A stretch of 64,000 bases of DNA from Erysipelothrix sp. HDW6A. GTDB lineage: Bacteria; Bacillota_I; Bacilli_A; Erysipelotrichales; Erysipelotrichaceae. This document shows, piece by piece, positions 36,477-47,533 of the stretch. Location: positions 1,364,001 through 1,428,000 of the forward strand of contig NZ_CP049859.1 in NCBI RefSeq assembly GCF_011400295.1. The letters are read 5' to 3'. The notes beneath the pieces were generated by a model. It did not search any database and was not told where the DNA came from. It worked only from the letters and a program-made list of their open reading frames with translations. Position 1 is the stretch's first letter, and the number at the start of each line of letters is the position of its first letter. A program made the position numbers and the translations under genes.

Positions 36477-37290
36477 CGATAACCTCCCCTGTATCTTTTC
36501 GTATTAAGCTCTGAAAGACTACACCACAGACGATTTCTTCAATATCATATAAACTGACACCCAAGTCTTGCATACGTCTAAGACTCTGTTTAATTGAACC
36601 AGCATGCATAGTTGACACAACAAAATGGCCACTCAATCCAGCACGTATCAAGACTTCAATTTCTGATTTAGTACGAATTTCACCAATCATAATAATATCT
36701 GGATCATGGCGTAGTAGTTGTGTAAGAGTACCTTCTATTTGCTTTGATTCAATCTGTATCCACTTACGATGATATCGTTCAATAGGATTTTCAATTGTGT
36801 AAACATGTCGATGCTCCAATGCATTTAGGCAATGAAATAAGCTTGTCGATTTCCCTGATCCTGTCTTCCCTACAAACAGAACAATACCTGCTTCATTTTT
36901 TAAGAGTGACAATATATTCTGACTCACTTTTGAGCATGAGATAATATCATCTATGGATAAGACCTCATGAATATTCAGAATCCTAATGACTCCTGTCTTG
37001 TGCTCATAAGATTCCATAGCTGCAAACCTTAAATAGTATTCCTTTTCATTAACAATCCAAGTAAATGTACCTGTTTGAGCTTGAATGGACGTTAAATCAA
37101 AGTGTGCGATAAACTTTAAATGCTTATAAATGGCTTCAACATCAAGATTAGTATACTTTTTAATAAACACTTTATGACTTCTAAAAACTATCTCCGACCT
37201 TTCCTTGTTTATCTCAAAGTGTATGTCACTAATTTTTAATTCAATTGCATCTCTAAGCATTCCATTAAAAACCACAATAATATCTTTCAT
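36403..37290 (-). CDS. comGA: ComGA traffic ATPase
   Basis: 295 residues, GspE/PilB family. Walker A LFVGKTGSGKSTSLFHCLNA near 140, Asp box DPDIIMIGEIRTKSEIEVLI near 195-215, His box SGHFVVSTMHAGS. It drives assembly of the DNA-uptake pseudopilus from the cytoplasm. First gene of comGA-GB-GC-GD-GE-GF-GG-efp. The usual four-Cys zinc site is not evident. Confidence 0.93.
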   Translation of the reverse strand: MKDIIVVFNGMLRDAIELKISDIHFEINKERSEIVFRSHKVFIKKYTNLDVEAIYKHLKFIAHFDLTSIQAQTGTFTWIVNEKEYYLRFAAMESYEHKTGVIRILNIHEVLSIDDIISCSKVSQNILSLLKNEAGIVLFVGKTGSGKSTSLFHCLNALEHRHVYTIENPIERYHRKWIQIESKQIEGTLTQLLRHDPDIIMIGEIRTKSEIEVLIRAGLSGHFVVSTMHAGSIKQSLRRMQDLGVSLYDIEEIVCGVVFQSLIRKDTGEVIVDYEIAQRRDIQKIIKDLSNKTTL

Positions 37291-37310
37291 ACTATTAAAT
37301 AGAGGACAAT

Positions 37311-37341
37311 AAAAAAAGAACCTAGATTTTAAACTAGATTC
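37311..37341 (-). terminator. Terminator of the MBL hydrolase gene
   Basis: GAACCTAG/CTAGATTC with one mismatch, followed leftward by seven Ts; it overlaps the stop codon. Confidence 0.7.
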
Positions 37342-37961
37342 TTAATAAACGGATTGATTTTTAGTTCATTGTTCAGTGTTGTGATGTTACCATGCCCTGG
37401 ATATAACGTTATATCTTTATCACCAAATTCATCAATAAATTCTTTGAGTGATTGATTCATAGTTTGCATACTACCACTTGGTAAGTCTGTTCTTCCAATT
37501 GATTGGTTAAATATAAAGTCTCCATCAAATATATCATTTCCAATGATATAAGAGATAGAACCACTTGTATGTCCTGCTGTTTTTATTACATCAAATTCAA
37601 AAGGACCAATATCTAAAGGTTCACAATCAATACCTATTGCATCTGCTTCAACAATAAATGGCTCAGGTGTTTGATTTGATAGATTCACATTAGCGTTCTT
37701 TAAGTAATGTAATTCTTCATGGTACATATATACAGGACATTGATATTTCTTAGCAACTGCATCTACTCCAGAAATATGATCAAAATGTCCATGTGTTAAT
37801 AGTATTGCTAATACATCTTTATCATGTAATTGAGCTTCAATTCTTGATATATCATTGTGTGGATCTGCACAAGGATCAATAATCACAACTTTATTATCAA
37901 TTTCTAGTAGATATGTATTCGTTTGTACATATCCCATTTCTAATTGTTTTACTTTTATCAT
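37329..37961 (-). CDS. MBL-fold metal hydrolase (YqgX/glyoxalase II-like)
   Basis: 210 residues. The metal motif THGHFDHISG lies near residue 56; other ligands are in TAGHTSGSISY and FDGDFIF, and YPGHGNIT ends the fold. Small members of this group hydrolyse thioesters or similar bonds. In B. subtilis the related yqgX also lies just upstream of comGA, so the neighbourhood is conserved. Function not fixed. Confidence 0.9.
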   Translation of the reverse strand: MIKVKQLEMGYVQTNTYLLEIDNKVVIIDPCADPHNDISRIEAQLHDKDVLAILLTHGHFDHISGVDAVAKKYQCPVYMYHEELHYLKNANVNLSNQTPEPFIVEADAIGIDCEPLDIGPFEFDVIKTAGHTSGSISYIIGNDIFDGDFIFNQSIGRTDLPSGSMQTMNQSLKEFIDEFGDKDITLYPGHGNITTLNNELKINPFIKNLV

Positions 37962-37975
37962 AAGTAATAGAAAAA

Positions 37976-37992
37976 AAGTCGATATTCGACTT
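37976..37992 (-). terminator. Terminator of rpmG
   Basis: AAGTCGA/TCGACTT stem with a three-base loop and seven Ts leftward. Confidence 0.88.
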
Positions 37993-38140
37993 ATTTTTTC
38001 TCTTTATGCAGTGTGTGTTTACGATCACGTGGACAGTATTTTTTTACTTCCATGCGCTCTAATTGAACTTTTTTATTACGTGATGCGTAGTAGTTTTCTT
38101 CACCACATTCTGTGCATTTTAAGATAGCTTGAGTTCTCAT
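37991..38140 (-). CDS. rpmG: 50S ribosomal protein L33
   Basis: 49 residues, read by hand: MRTQAILKCTECGEENYYAS, ending KKYCPRDRKHTLHKEKK. The four Cys (CTEC and YC..., with the second pair partly degenerate to a single Cys) and RKHTLHKE are typical of L33. Only one Cys of the second zinc pair is present, so this may be a reduced-zinc form. Single gene with its own terminator. Confidence 0.93.
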   Translation of the reverse strand: MRTQAILKCTECGEENYYASRNKKVQLERMEVKKYCPRDRKHTLHKEKK

Positions 38141-38204
38141 AATTACCCTCCAATCGCTATTGCGTAGCTATTATATCATAATTTTATATGAATGCCTATA
38201 TATT

Positions 38205-40289
38205 TTAATATTTATCTTTGAAGTAATGTTCCATAACGTCTGCAGTAGCATTACCACACATATTACTTACACCTTGGCCTTCAGAGTCAAGCATTGCTGC
38301 AGGAGCAATACAACTTACAGCAATCTCAGGAGATTCAAACGGTGCATAAGCGATATAGGTACTATTTCTTACATACAAAGTCTCACCTTTTTCTGATTTA
38401 GAATAATCTGTGTGATACATTTGAGCAGTTCCTGATTTACCGGCAGGATTAAATGGTGCATTAGGACGTCCATACCCTTGTCCAGAAGTTATATAAATTC
38501 TCATACCTTCTTGAATGACCTTTAAGGCATGTTGATTCGTAAGTGTATTGATAGGTGTGATTTCATTTTCATAATAGGTGTTTTTTGTATCATGTTCTAA
38601 TACCTCAGTTACAAGTCTTGGTTTTAAGCGTGTACCACCATTTGCTATGGTGCTTACATATTGATTAAGCTCAAGTGCATTATAACTATCAAACTGTCCA
38701 ATCGCAAAGTCTAAAAGCTTACCAGATTCATTGGTAGGCCCTTTATCTCCTACCTCTTCTCGTGGATAATCAATCCCCGTAATATTTCCAAGCCCGAATT
38801 GACTGTAATATTGACGCATAAGTTTAAACGTTTCATCAGCATTTTCAAATCGTAATGGTCCATTCGGTATATATTTTGCACCACCTAGTTTTATTGCCAT
38901 CTGATACATATAAATATTACTGGAATATTGTAAAGCACTACGTGCATCAACATAACCAATTCCAGATCTCCACGATGTTCTAACTGGTGAAGACTGAATA
39001 TACATTGGCTCATCTAAAATCTTATCATATTCACCAATAACACCTTGGTCAAGCGACATATATACCGTTGCAGGTTTTACGACTGAACCTACTGGATAAA
39101 CTCCGGTAGATAGTAAAACACTCTGAACATCGTTATAGTAAGTTCCGTCATCTTTACGTTTCATAGCCGCTATAGCTAAGATATCACCTGTATTGGGATC
39201 AGAAATTACCATATGTGCTTCTTTAGACATGTAACGTTTTGGATTTTGTCTAACTTTTTCTATGTGACTAATAAGTGTTTCTTCTACAAGCTTTTGTAAT
39301 TCTACATCAATTGATAATTTCAAGTCATAACCTTTTTGACCTGAATCAATTTTATTAGGTTTGTTACCAGCATTCACTTCATATTTACTATCAATTCCTG
39401 ATAAAAATGATTCATATTGGTACTCAAGACCGAAGCTACCAACCTTATCACTTGTTTTATAACCCATACCTAAGAAATAATCGAGTTTTTCTGCGCGAAT
39501 ATCCCCAACAGACCCAAACAGATACTGCAAATCAACCTCATTAGTGACTTCTCGATCATACTCAACGATATAATCAAATCCAGGAAACTCTCCTAAATGT
39601 TCTGTTAGATAGGTTACTTCCTCTATGGACACACCTTCCTTTATTACTGCCGGTGCTCCAAGAAGAATGTTTTGCATTTTAAACAAGACAAAATAAGCTG
39701 CTCTTTGATCTTCAGTAATTTCATCAAGCATTTCATCAGTAATTCTTGATTTTAAGAGTTTCTCGTACTCACTTGTATTGTTTGATACTTGTTTGTATTC
39801 TTCATCACTAACAAGATTGCGTTTCTCTTTATCGTTGATTCTTAACCAAATCACCTTTAAATCATCATTAGAAAGTTTTTCTTTGGCACTACCTTCTTGA
39901 TTCGGTTTAATATCAAAATGTTCTGATACTTTCATTGCAAGTTCTAATTGTTCTTTTTCTTTCAAACTGCCAACGGGTGAATATGTAATGGACATCTTCG
40001 GTGTATTGGTAACCAAACTCTCCATATTTCTATCATACATTTCTCCACGCATCGTTTGACGACGAATTGGTGGTGTTTGATTCTGTTCATAGAGTGTTTG
40101 ATAGTGATCTGCTTCAATAATTTGAATCGTATAAAGACGCCATACTAATACACCAGCTACCACTACAAGAAGCGCAATAAATAATTTTAGACGAATATTG
40201 ATTATCTTATTTAGATTAATGTCTTTTTTTAAGTGTTCACTACTGCCACTATAGTCATTAACTTTGTCTTTTGTATTTCGACGTTGCAT
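38205..40289 (-). CDS. Class B penicillin-binding protein (PBP2/PbpA-like)
   Basis: 694 residues. One N-terminal membrane helix (LKLFIALLVVVAGVLVWRLY), a PBP dimer domain with QTMRGEMYDRNMESLVTN, then the transpeptidase domain. Active-site motifs: SVVK in VYPVGSVVKPATVY (Ser nucleophile), SSN in LQYSSNIYMYQMA, KSG in AGKSGTAQMYH. It cross-links peptidoglycan outside the membrane. PbpA-type (elongation) seems more likely than division FtsI; not settled. Confidence 0.92.
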   Translation of the reverse strand: MQRRNTKDKVNDYSGSSEHLKKDINLNKIINIRLKLFIALLVVVAGVLVWRLYTIQIIEADHYQTLYEQNQTPPIRRQTMRGEMYDRNMESLVTNTPKMSITYSPVGSLKEKEQLELAMKVSEHFDIKPNQEGSAKEKLSNDDLKVIWLRINDKEKRNLVSDEEYKQVSNNTSEYEKLLKSRITDEMLDEITEDQRAAYFVLFKMQNILLGAPAVIKEGVSIEEVTYLTEHLGEFPGFDYIVEYDREVTNEVDLQYLFGSVGDIRAEKLDYFLGMGYKTSDKVGSFGLEYQYESFLSGIDSKYEVNAGNKPNKIDSGQKGYDLKLSIDVELQKLVEETLISHIEKVRQNPKRYMSKEAHMVISDPNTGDILAIAAMKRKDDGTYYNDVQSVLLSTGVYPVGSVVKPATVYMSLDQGVIGEYDKILDEPMYIQSSPVRTSWRSGIGYVDARSALQYSSNIYMYQMAIKLGGAKYIPNGPLRFENADETFKLMRQYYSQFGLGNITGIDYPREEVGDKGPTNESGKLLDFAIGQFDSYNALELNQYVSTIANGGTRLKPRLVTEVLEHDTKNTYYENEITPINTLTNQHALKVIQEGMRIYITSGQGYGRPNAPFNPAGKSGTAQMYHTDYSKSEKGETLYVRNSTYIAYAPFESPEIAVSCIAPAAMLDSEGQGVSNMCGNATADVMEHYFKDKY

Positions 40290-40308
40290 AAGACTCTCCT
40301 TTACTCAA

Positions 40309-41637
40309 TTACCACTCTTCTTTAGCTTGTTGGCGCGCTTTAGCACGAGCTTTCTTTTGATCTCTAATTTCTGCACGAATCATATCACGACGTTTACGTT
40401 GCATCATTGATTCGATTTCTTGTTTTCTCTTTTTCTTGTATCCTGGTTTAACTTTTTGATTTTTACGGTTTAATACTTGAACTACTTCCGGATCAAGTTT
40501 CTTAGTTCTCTTTTGTACGGCATAGAATGGTCTAGCATCTTCAAGAACACCATCTTTAACACGCTTAAATTGGAATTGAATTCCTGTTTTGAGTAGTTTA
40601 TTTACAGCTGATTGATCTTTGTCGCCAACGATACTAATTGCATATCCTTCACGCCCACTACGTCCTGTACGTCCTGTTCTATGGGTATAGAAATCAAGAT
40701 CATGACCTGGCATGCCGGCATTGATCACATGACTAATTTCAGGTAAATCAATACCACGTGCAGCTAAGTCAGTTGCGACGATATAGCGGATTTTCTTACT
40801 ATGAATACGACTAACTACTTGTTTACGTCCACGGTCACTTACGTCACCATGGATTTCAACACAATCAATACCGTAATCACGAAGATACTCTGCAATTTCC
40901 TTTGCTTGTGTCTTTGTATTCGCAAATACAATTGCAAGAAGCGGATTAATTGCAGTTAGTACATCCAATACCGATTCATTCATATCACGATGTCTCTGAT
41001 TGACAAGAATATGTGTAATTCTTGGTTTTAGGACTTCCTCTTCTGAGAAAATCTCAATTGGATTGTGTAAGTATTTCTTTACAAAACTACGAAGACCTTG
41101 AGGAATCGTTGCACTGTAAAGCATAAAAATTGCATGATCTTGAATACGTGATGCAATGGTATCTACTTCATCAATGAATCCATAGTCTAGCATCATATCA
41201 GTCTCATCAATGACTACTGCTTTGACAGTGTCAAGACGCAAGGTATTCCACCCCAGGATGTCTATAAACTTTCCTGGAGTAGAAATAACAATGTGTGGTT
41301 GTTTCGCTAGTTTAGGTTTAAGTTTGGAATTCTCCATACCTCCAATAGCTAAAGTAATATCGATTTGATTGTTGATCTCTTGCATAACCTTTGCAAAGTC
41401 ATAGATTTGCATTGCAAGTTCACGTGTTGGTGCGATAATAATCGCTTGTGTTTGTTGGCTTTCAACATCTAATAATTCATTAATCGCAAATAGAAAGGCA
41501 TGAGTCTTACCCGTTCCAGTTTGAGAACGCACTATTAAATCACGTTTTTTTGGTATTTCTTTAAGAACTTTTTCTTGCACTGAAGTTAATTGTTTAAAGT
41601 GATTTTTTCTAAATAGTTCTTGGTTTAAATGATTCAT
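40309..41637 (-). CDS. DEAD-box RNA helicase
   Basis: 442 residues. Motif I SQTGTGKTHAFLFAI, Ia PTRELAMQ, motif II is DETD rather than DEAD, motif III SAT, motif VI HRTGRTGRSG. A basic C-terminal tail (~375-442) rich in Arg/Lys should bind RNA. It would unwind rRNA or mRNA, perhaps in ribosome assembly or cold. The DETD form is seen in the YfmL/related group. Confidence 0.93.
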   Translation of the reverse strand: MNHLNQELFRKNHFKQLTSVQEKVLKEIPKKRDLIVRSQTGTGKTHAFLFAINELLDVESQQTQAIIIAPTRELAMQIYDFAKVMQEINNQIDITLAIGGMENSKLKPKLAKQPHIVISTPGKFIDILGWNTLRLDTVKAVVIDETDMMLDYGFIDEVDTIASRIQDHAIFMLYSATIPQGLRSFVKKYLHNPIEIFSEEEVLKPRITHILVNQRHRDMNESVLDVLTAINPLLAIVFANTKTQAKEIAEYLRDYGIDCVEIHGDVSDRGRKQVVSRIHSKKIRYIVATDLAARGIDLPEISHVINAGMPGHDLDFYTHRTGRTGRSGREGYAISIVGDKDQSAVNKLLKTGIQFQFKRVKDGVLEDARPFYAVQKRTKKLDPEVVQVLNRKNQKVKPGYKKKRKQEIESMMQRKRRDMIRAEIRDQKKARAKARQQAKEEW

Positions 41638-41652
41638 GAATAATCTCCTTTC

Positions 41653-42294
41653 TTATAAAATAATTCCTTGAATAACATTATATTCTTCTAATAAAATATC
41701 ATCAAAGTGTTTAATTTCTCTTAAATGTCGATAACGATTGTTGAGATATGTAAGATAATCTTCATCTTGACTGTCTTTAAGTATCGGTCCAATCCATTTA
41801 TCGTAGTCGCTTAGTTCGATGGTGTCTTGACTTTTTATGACTTTCATCATAAATGTTGGAATATTTCGATCTAATAAGTAACGTTCATCAATAATTTCAA
41901 AGCCACCTTCGGCTAGTGATTCGCGTAGCCATGGTAACTTGGTATTTGCTTGAATAATAATAATGTCACTATCGTTAAAGTCATAGTCTTCCAATATCAT
42001 CCAGATTGTTTCTGCACCCATACCTGCGAGCACATAACAATTAGCATCACCTTCAAACCCTTGTAAACCATCTCTTAATTCTAAAGAGACCTTATCACTA
42101 ATTTCATATTTATTAACATTTTGACGAGCTTGCTCAAGTGGACTTGAAGCAATATCTAATGCATAAGCATATTCAGCTTTCCCTTCAAGAATCGCTTTAA
42201 CAACGAGTAAACCGTGATCGGTTCCTACGTCAACAAGGCGACATCCATCGGGAATTAAGTCGAACAGCGTTTCAAGACGGTTGGATAATTTCAT
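41653..42294 (-). CDS. trmK: tRNA (adenine(22)-N1)-methyltransferase
   Basis: 213 residues. SAM motif [20 protein letters not shown] near 20-40, and [10 protein letters not shown] at the catalytic region. The DVGTDHG form is the mark of TrmK. It methylates A22 in tRNA. It overlaps the rpoD stop by 4 bp; rpoD-trmK is a conserved pair in Firmicutes. Confidence 0.94.
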   Translation of the reverse strand: MKLSNRLETLFDLIPDGCRLVDVGTDHGLLVVKAILEGKAEYAYALDIASSPLEQARQNVNKYEISDKVSLELRDGLQGFEGDANCYVLAGMGAETIWMILEDYDFNDSDIIIIQANTKLPWLRESLAEGGFEIIDERYLLDRNIPTFMMKVIKSQDTIELSDYDKWIGPILKDSQDEDYLTYLNNRYRHLREIKHFDDILLEEYNVIQGIIL

Positions 42295-43670
42295 CGTTTG
42301 TCTACAAAATCTCTCAATCGTTTGGAACGTGTTGGATGTTTAAGCTTTCTAAGAGCTTTAGCTTCAATTTGTCGAATTCTCTCACGCGTTACATTGAATT
42401 CTTTTCCTACTTCTTCTAGTGTACGTGTACGTCCATCTTCAAGACCAAAACGAAGACGAAGTACCTTTTCTTCACGTTCAGTAAGACCTTCTAAAACCAT
42501 ATTGATTTCTTCTTTTAGAAGTTGGTTGTTTGCATAATCATCTGGTGATAATGCCTCTTTATCTTCAATGAAGTCCCCTAAGTGAGAGTCATCCTCTTCA
42601 CCAATAGGTGTTTCTAATGAAACTGGATCTAATGCGATTTTTTGAATCTCACGTACTTTTTCAGGAGTCATATTTTCCATTTCAGCTGCAATTTCTTCCG
42701 CTGTTGGTTCACGTCCTAATGTTTGTACTAATGATCGTTGAATACGAGTTAATTTATTAATTGTTTCAACCATGTGAACTGGAATACGGATTGTACGAGC
42801 TTGGTCAGCGATTGCACGAGTAATAGCTTGACGAATCCACCATGTTGCGTAGGTTGAAAACTTAAACCCTTTCGTATAATCAAATTTCTCAACAGCTTTA
42901 ATTAAACCCATATTTCCTTCTTGAATAAGATCAAGGAATAGCATTCCACGACCTACATATTTTTTAGCGATTGAAACTACCAGACGTAAGTTTGCTGAGA
43001 TTAAGATACGACGTGCCTCCATACCATCAAAATATGTTGTAACACAGTTATCAATATATGACATTGATGACTCATCATCAGCATAGTGTTCCTTCAGTTC
43101 ATCAAATAAGTCTTCAATACGAATTGTTTCTAAGAATTCCTCAAAGTCCTCATCTTCAATATCTGGGTAGAATGTATCACGATACATTTTATGCATCAAT
43201 TGACGAGCTTCCTCACCCTCTTGAAGACGACGAGCAATTTCAGGTTCGTCCTTAGCATCAAGTAAGTTAACACGACCAATTTCTTTTAGATACATCTTAA
43301 CTGGATCGTTAATACGAACTAAGTTTGCACTTGTAAGCTCATTTTCATACGAACTTAAGTCAACTTTATTCATTGAATCATCAAATGGTGCATCAGGGTC
43401 AACTTCTTCAATTTCATCATCAATGAAATCATCGTCATCATCAGATACTAGTAATTCTTCTTCTGAAATATCTTCTTCATCATCTGAATCTTTTAATTTA
43501 ATATCATTGTCACTAATCCATTGAAATAACTCATCGTTTTCTTCATCAGATAAATTAAGGTGACTAATAGCTTTTTCTATTTCGTCATTAAGTAAATGAC
43601 CTTTCTTTTCAAATTGTTTGAGTAAACTTTCCTTTACCTCATCAAATGTCTTAAGATTTTTGCGTGCCAT
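42291..43670 (-). CDS. rpoD: Primary RNA polymerase sigma factor SigA
   Basis: Started at ATG 43670: AGGAGG is seven bases ahead, while the ATG two codons upstream is too close. 459 residues. Region 1.1 at the start, a strongly acidic stretch (~55-85), region 2.4 in [20 protein letters not shown], region 4.2 helix-turn-helix [20 protein letters not shown] and the ending [13 protein letters not shown]. Recognises the TTGACA/TATAAT promoters seen in this window. Part of dnaG-rpoD-trmK. Confidence 0.98.
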   Translation of the reverse strand: MARKNLKTFDEVKESLLKQFEKKGHLLNDEIEKAISHLNLSDEENDELFQWISDNDIKLKDSDDEEDISEEELLVSDDDDDFIDDEIEEVDPDAPFDDSMNKVDLSSYENELTSANLVRINDPVKMYLKEIGRVNLLDAKDEPEIARRLQEGEEARQLMHKMYRDTFYPDIEDEDFEEFLETIRIEDLFDELKEHYADDESSMSYIDNCVTTYFDGMEARRILISANLRLVVSIAKKYVGRGMLFLDLIQEGNMGLIKAVEKFDYTKGFKFSTYATWWIRQAITRAIADQARTIRIPVHMVETINKLTRIQRSLVQTLGREPTAEEIAAEMENMTPEKVREIQKIALDPVSLETPIGEEDDSHLGDFIEDKEALSPDDYANNQLLKEEINMVLEGLTEREEKVLRLRFGLEDGRTRTLEEVGKEFNVTRERIRQIEAKALRKLKHPTRSKRLRDFVDKR

Positions 43671-43681
43671 ACACATACCTC

Positions 43682-45430
43682 CTACTTAAGTGTGTTTCTT
43701 TTTTGTTGAATTGCTTCATTCAACAAGCGTATTTTTTCATCAAGTTGTTGTTGATGACTACCTTCGTTTTTTAAACTTAATATCCCCATTCGGACAAGCT
43801 CTCTTCTTACAATTTCAATGTTTTCACTTAAACTGTCTTTATCGTATTCGCCCGCAATATCACTCAGATCAATTTCAATGACTAATTGTCTCATAGAATC
43901 GTGAATATCAAGTGATAAAATATCTGCGAATTGTATTGAATTTTCAGTGCGATAAACATCTAAAATTACAAGCGCTAAATTTGTTGCCAAATCGGATATT
44001 AAGAATCCAAGTTGGTCACGGAATACATATGCCGCTTCTTTGGAATTAAGCATTTGTTTCAATATTGCTTGTTCTGGAATTGATACATCATGCCTTTTTG
44101 GAATTTCTACAATCGTTTTAGTTGAAACAGGCATCTGACGTCTTTCTGTTTGTTTCGATAGCACAGTATTTAATACTGCCATATCGAGTTTGGTTACGTC
44201 AGCAACACGTTTCAAATAATAACTTTGTGTTAATTCATCTTCTGTTTTTAGATGATCAATTACAAACTCAGCAACACGTTTATTCTTTTCAAAGCTTTCA
44301 GTTCCATAATTGCCTACTGCATAGCTAATTATGAAGTCTAACCAGTGAATTCTGTCTTCAATACCTTGTTTAACAGTATCTCCACCTAATTTTCGAACTG
44401 CGTCATCGGGATCTAAACCACTATCATTATACCATACTGATACATTGCACTGACTCTCTTTTAATCGCTTCCCAATGGCGTATGTAGCTTCTATACCTGC
44501 TCTATCACCATCATAGGCTAAGACGACATTGGAACTGCATTGTTTGAGTAGACGTATCTGCTCATCAGTACATGCGACCCCTAATGTAGCAACAGTATTA
44601 GGCATACCTGCTTTGGTCATTGCGATAACATCAGTAACACCTTCACAAACGACTACAAACTCCATACTGCGTGCTTGGTCCTTAGCGATGTGAAAGTTAT
44701 AAAGGGTACGACCTTTGGTATAAATAGGCGTCTCAGAAGTATTGATATACTTCACCGAGTTACTATCACTTAATGCTCTAGCACTAAAGGCAATAACTTT
44801 TCCAAAAGGATTCATAATTGGAAACATGATTCGATTGTAGAATACGTCCCGTATACCATCATCGGACATCCTTACTAAGTCTGCCTCAATGAGTTCTTCT
44901 TGAGTAAATCCCTTTGCAAGGAGATAGTTCGCAAGCTGATTGTTACCACCTGCAACTCCTAGCCTGAACTGACGAATAAGATCTTGAGAATATCCCCGAC
45001 CTTCAAGTTTATCCAAAGCCTCTTTACCATCACGAGAAAATAATTGATAAGAAGTGAACTGTTCAGCCTCTGCCATCGCCTCTAAAAGACGTTGGGTATG
45101 CGTATCAACAGGCCGAGTCTGTGTAGATTCATATTCACTTAAATCGATATTAACCGTACTTGCTGCTTTGATTACTGCATCAATAAAGCCAATCTTCTCA
45201 AAGTTTTGAATGAATGAGAATACGTTACCTCCTGCTCCACAAACAAAGCACTTATAAATCTGACGATCAGGAGAAACAGACATTGATGGGTCGTGGTCAT
45301 CGTGAAAAGGGCAAATACCTAAATAATTTTTGCCCTTACGAGTTAAGGTCATATACTGTGATATTGTATCAACAATATCAACCTTAGACCTTACATCATT
45401 AATTACATCTTCAGGCATTCGCCTCATCAC
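43682..45430 (-). CDS. dnaG: DNA primase
   Basis: 582 residues. CHC2 zinc finger [14 protein letters not shown]...CFVCGAGG (~40-66), then the TOPRIM catalytic core ([16 protein letters not shown] near 265; [11 protein letters not shown] near 310), then the helicase-binding C-terminus. It lays RNA primers for replication. Start may be 45430 or the third Met four codons later. Follows glyS by one base; macromolecular synthesis operon. Confidence 0.97.
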   Translation of the reverse strand: MMRRMPEDVINDVRSKVDIVDTISQYMTLTRKGKNYLGICPFHDDHDPSMSVSPDRQIYKCFVCGAGGNVFSFIQNFEKIGFIDAVIKAASTVNIDLSEYESTQTRPVDTHTQRLLEAMAEAEQFTSYQLFSRDGKEALDKLEGRGYSQDLIRQFRLGVAGGNNQLANYLLAKGFTQEELIEADLVRMSDDGIRDVFYNRIMFPIMNPFGKVIAFSARALSDSNSVKYINTSETPIYTKGRTLYNFHIAKDQARSMEFVVVCEGVTDVIAMTKAGMPNTVATLGVACTDEQIRLLKQCSSNVVLAYDGDRAGIEATYAIGKRLKESQCNVSVWYNDSGLDPDDAVRKLGGDTVKQGIEDRIHWLDFIISYAVGNYGTESFEKNKRVAEFVIDHLKTEDELTQSYYLKRVADVTKLDMAVLNTVLSKQTERRQMPVSTKTIVEIPKRHDVSIPEQAILKQMLNSKEAAYVFRDQLGFLISDLATNLALVILDVYRTENSIQFADILSLDIHDSMRQLVIEIDLSDIAGEYDKDSLSENIEIVRRELVRMGILSLKNEGSHQQQLDEKIRLLNEAIQQKRNTLK

Positions 45431-45431
45431 A

Positions 45432-46814
45432 TCACCCTAAAATTTCTTTACGTAATAGTTCTTTTGCTTCTTCAATTGTTACACGTTTTTGTTCCATTGT
45501 ATCGCGATAACGAACTGTGATTGAATCATCTTCAAGTGTATCAAAATCTATTGTTACACAGAATGGTGTTCCAATTGCATCTTGACGACGGTAACGTTTA
45601 CCAATTCCTTGTGTCTCATCAAAATCACATACGAATTCTGATGTGAATTGAGCCATTACTTCCATTGCCTTTTCACTTAATTTCTTAGAAAGTGGTAAGA
45701 ATGCAACTTGTATTGGAGCAACCTTTGGTGAGAATCGCATAACGATACGTTTTTCATCATTTTCTAAAGTTTCTTCATCATACGCTTCACAAATTAGTGC
45801 AAGCATTAAACGTTCTACACCCAATGCTGGTTCAACAGTATAAGGAATGTATTTCTCATTTGTTTCTGGATCATGGTATTCCATGCTTACTTTTGAATGT
45901 TCTTGGTGTTTTTTAAGGTCATAATCTGTACGGTCTGCAATACCCCATAATTCATCAAATCCCCATGGATAACGGTATTCAATATCTGAGGTAGCTACTG
46001 AGTAGTGTGACAACTCTTCGGCTTCATGCTCACGCATTTGTAAGTTTTCACGATTAATTCCTAAATCAACAAGCCAATTCATACAGAATTCTTGCCAATA
46101 GCTATACCATTTTAGATCTTCTCCTGGTTTTACAAAGAATTCTAATTCCATTTGCTCGAATTCACGAGTTCTAAAGATAAATTGTCCTGGAGTAATTTCA
46201 TTTCTAAATGATTTACCAATTTGTCCAATACCAAATGGTAACTTCTTGCGCATTGTACGTTGAACGTTTCTGAAGTTCACAAACATACCTTGAGCTGTTT
46301 CAGGACGTAGATAAATTGCATTTGCATTATCTTCAAGAACACCTTGGAATGTTTTAAACATTAAGTTAAATTGACGAATTGAAGTAAAATCATGAGCACC
46401 ACAATTTGGACAAGGAACATTATTTTCTTTAATATAATCTTCCATCTCTTTTAGCGTCATAACTGCAGCATTAACACTGCCACCACTAAACTCTTCAATT
46501 AATTTATCAGCACGGTGACGTGTATTACATTTACGGCAATCCATCAACGGATCGTTAAATGTATCTAAGTGTCCACTTGCTTTCCAAACGGAAGGATTCA
46601 TTAATATTGCTGATTGAATCCCAACGTTGTATGGGTTTCTTGAAACGAATGATTCCCACCATATACGTTTAACATTTTCCTTTAATTCGACACCTAAAGG
46701 ACCAAAATCCCATGTGTTCGCTAAACCACCATAGATTTCACTACCTTGGTATACAAAACCACTAATGCGAACGTGATTCACAATGGTCTCAAAATCAAAT
46801 CTTTTCTCACTCAT
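45432..46814 (-). CDS. glyS: Glycyl-tRNA synthetase, single-chain class II
   Basis: 460 residues, the alpha2 type. Motif region [20 protein letters not shown] at ~25-44, zinc-type [11 protein letters not shown] and CPNCGAHD, motif 2 [20 protein letters not shown], motif 3 [14 protein letters not shown], then anticodon domain. Charges tRNA-Gly. Overlaps recO by 4 bp. Confidence 0.97.
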   Translation of the reverse strand: MSEKRFDFETIVNHVRISGFVYQGSEIYGGLANTWDFGPLGVELKENVKRIWWESFVSRNPYNVGIQSAILMNPSVWKASGHLDTFNDPLMDCRKCNTRHRADKLIEEFSGGSVNAAVMTLKEMEDYIKENNVPCPNCGAHDFTSIRQFNLMFKTFQGVLEDNANAIYLRPETAQGMFVNFRNVQRTMRKKLPFGIGQIGKSFRNEITPGQFIFRTREFEQMELEFFVKPGEDLKWYSYWQEFCMNWLVDLGINRENLQMREHEAEELSHYSVATSDIEYRYPWGFDELWGIADRTDYDLKKHQEHSKVSMEYHDPETNEKYIPYTVEPALGVERLMLALICEAYDEETLENDEKRIVMRFSPKVAPIQVAFLPLSKKLSEKAMEVMAQFTSEFVCDFDETQGIGKRYRRQDAIGTPFCVTIDFDTLEDDSITVRYRDTMEQKRVTIEEAKELLRKEILG

Positions 46815-47533
46815 ACTTCATATTCTCCTATCTCTTTTATTAATTCCCACGTTTTTAAACGAATATCAAAATAAAACTCAATATACTGTAATAGACGTTC
46901 CACTACAGCATCAATTTTTCCTTCTGCTGCATATTTTGATACATCAGATTTGCTAAACAAACCTTTCATCATCATGAGCAAGTATTTAGAATCTTGACGA
47001 TGACTGTGTCGATTACAGAGAAATCCACCCTGTCTCACTGAGAATTCATTGATTAAAGGTGAACCACAAACTACACAACCCGATACATCAGGATTAAATC
47101 CATGTCTTTCAATAGTGTTAACTAAGAACAACACAAGTTGATACCGTGAATCTGACTCTTGCATGAATTTATGAAATGCGTCATAAACCCATTTCTCATT
47201 CTCACCAGAGTATGTTCGTACGAGAACTTCTCGAATCAATGACATATCTAATAGCCACGACATATTACTGCGAAGTTCTTTGTAGTTGTTAAGAATATCT
47301 CCCCCAATAATACGGTTAAGACGGTTCTCTTGCGAATTAAAACGGTATCTTACATACGTAAATTCTAAACCTAAATTACCCTGTTTCGATTTTGGCTTGT
47401 AATAAGCTGGCAAGACAAGACGTATAAGTCCTGATGTTTCTCCCAGAAACTGTACCATGCCATCGGTTTCTCGATAAGGCGTTATTGAAAGAACATAACC
47501 ACATTCACTATGATTCGTATTCTGTCTCAACAT
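46811..47533 (-). CDS. recO: DNA repair protein RecO
   Basis: 240 residues. N-terminal OB fold with [21 protein letters not shown]-terminal zinc part [20 protein letters not shown] followed by CNRHS. Loads RecA at gaps with RecR. It starts 26 bp inside era, a long overlap that suggests coupling. Confidence 0.95.
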   Translation of the reverse strand: MLRQNTNHSECGYVLSITPYRETDGMVQFLGETSGLIRLVLPAYYKPKSKQGNLGLEFTYVRYRFNSQENRLNRIIGGDILNNYKELRSNMSWLLDMSLIREVLVRTYSGENEKWVYDAFHKFMQESDSRYQLVLFLVNTIERHGFNPDVSGCVVCGSPLINEFSVRQGGFLCNRHSHRQDSKYLLMMMKGLFSKSDVSKYAAEGKIDAVVERLLQYIEFYFDIRLKTWELIKEIGEYEV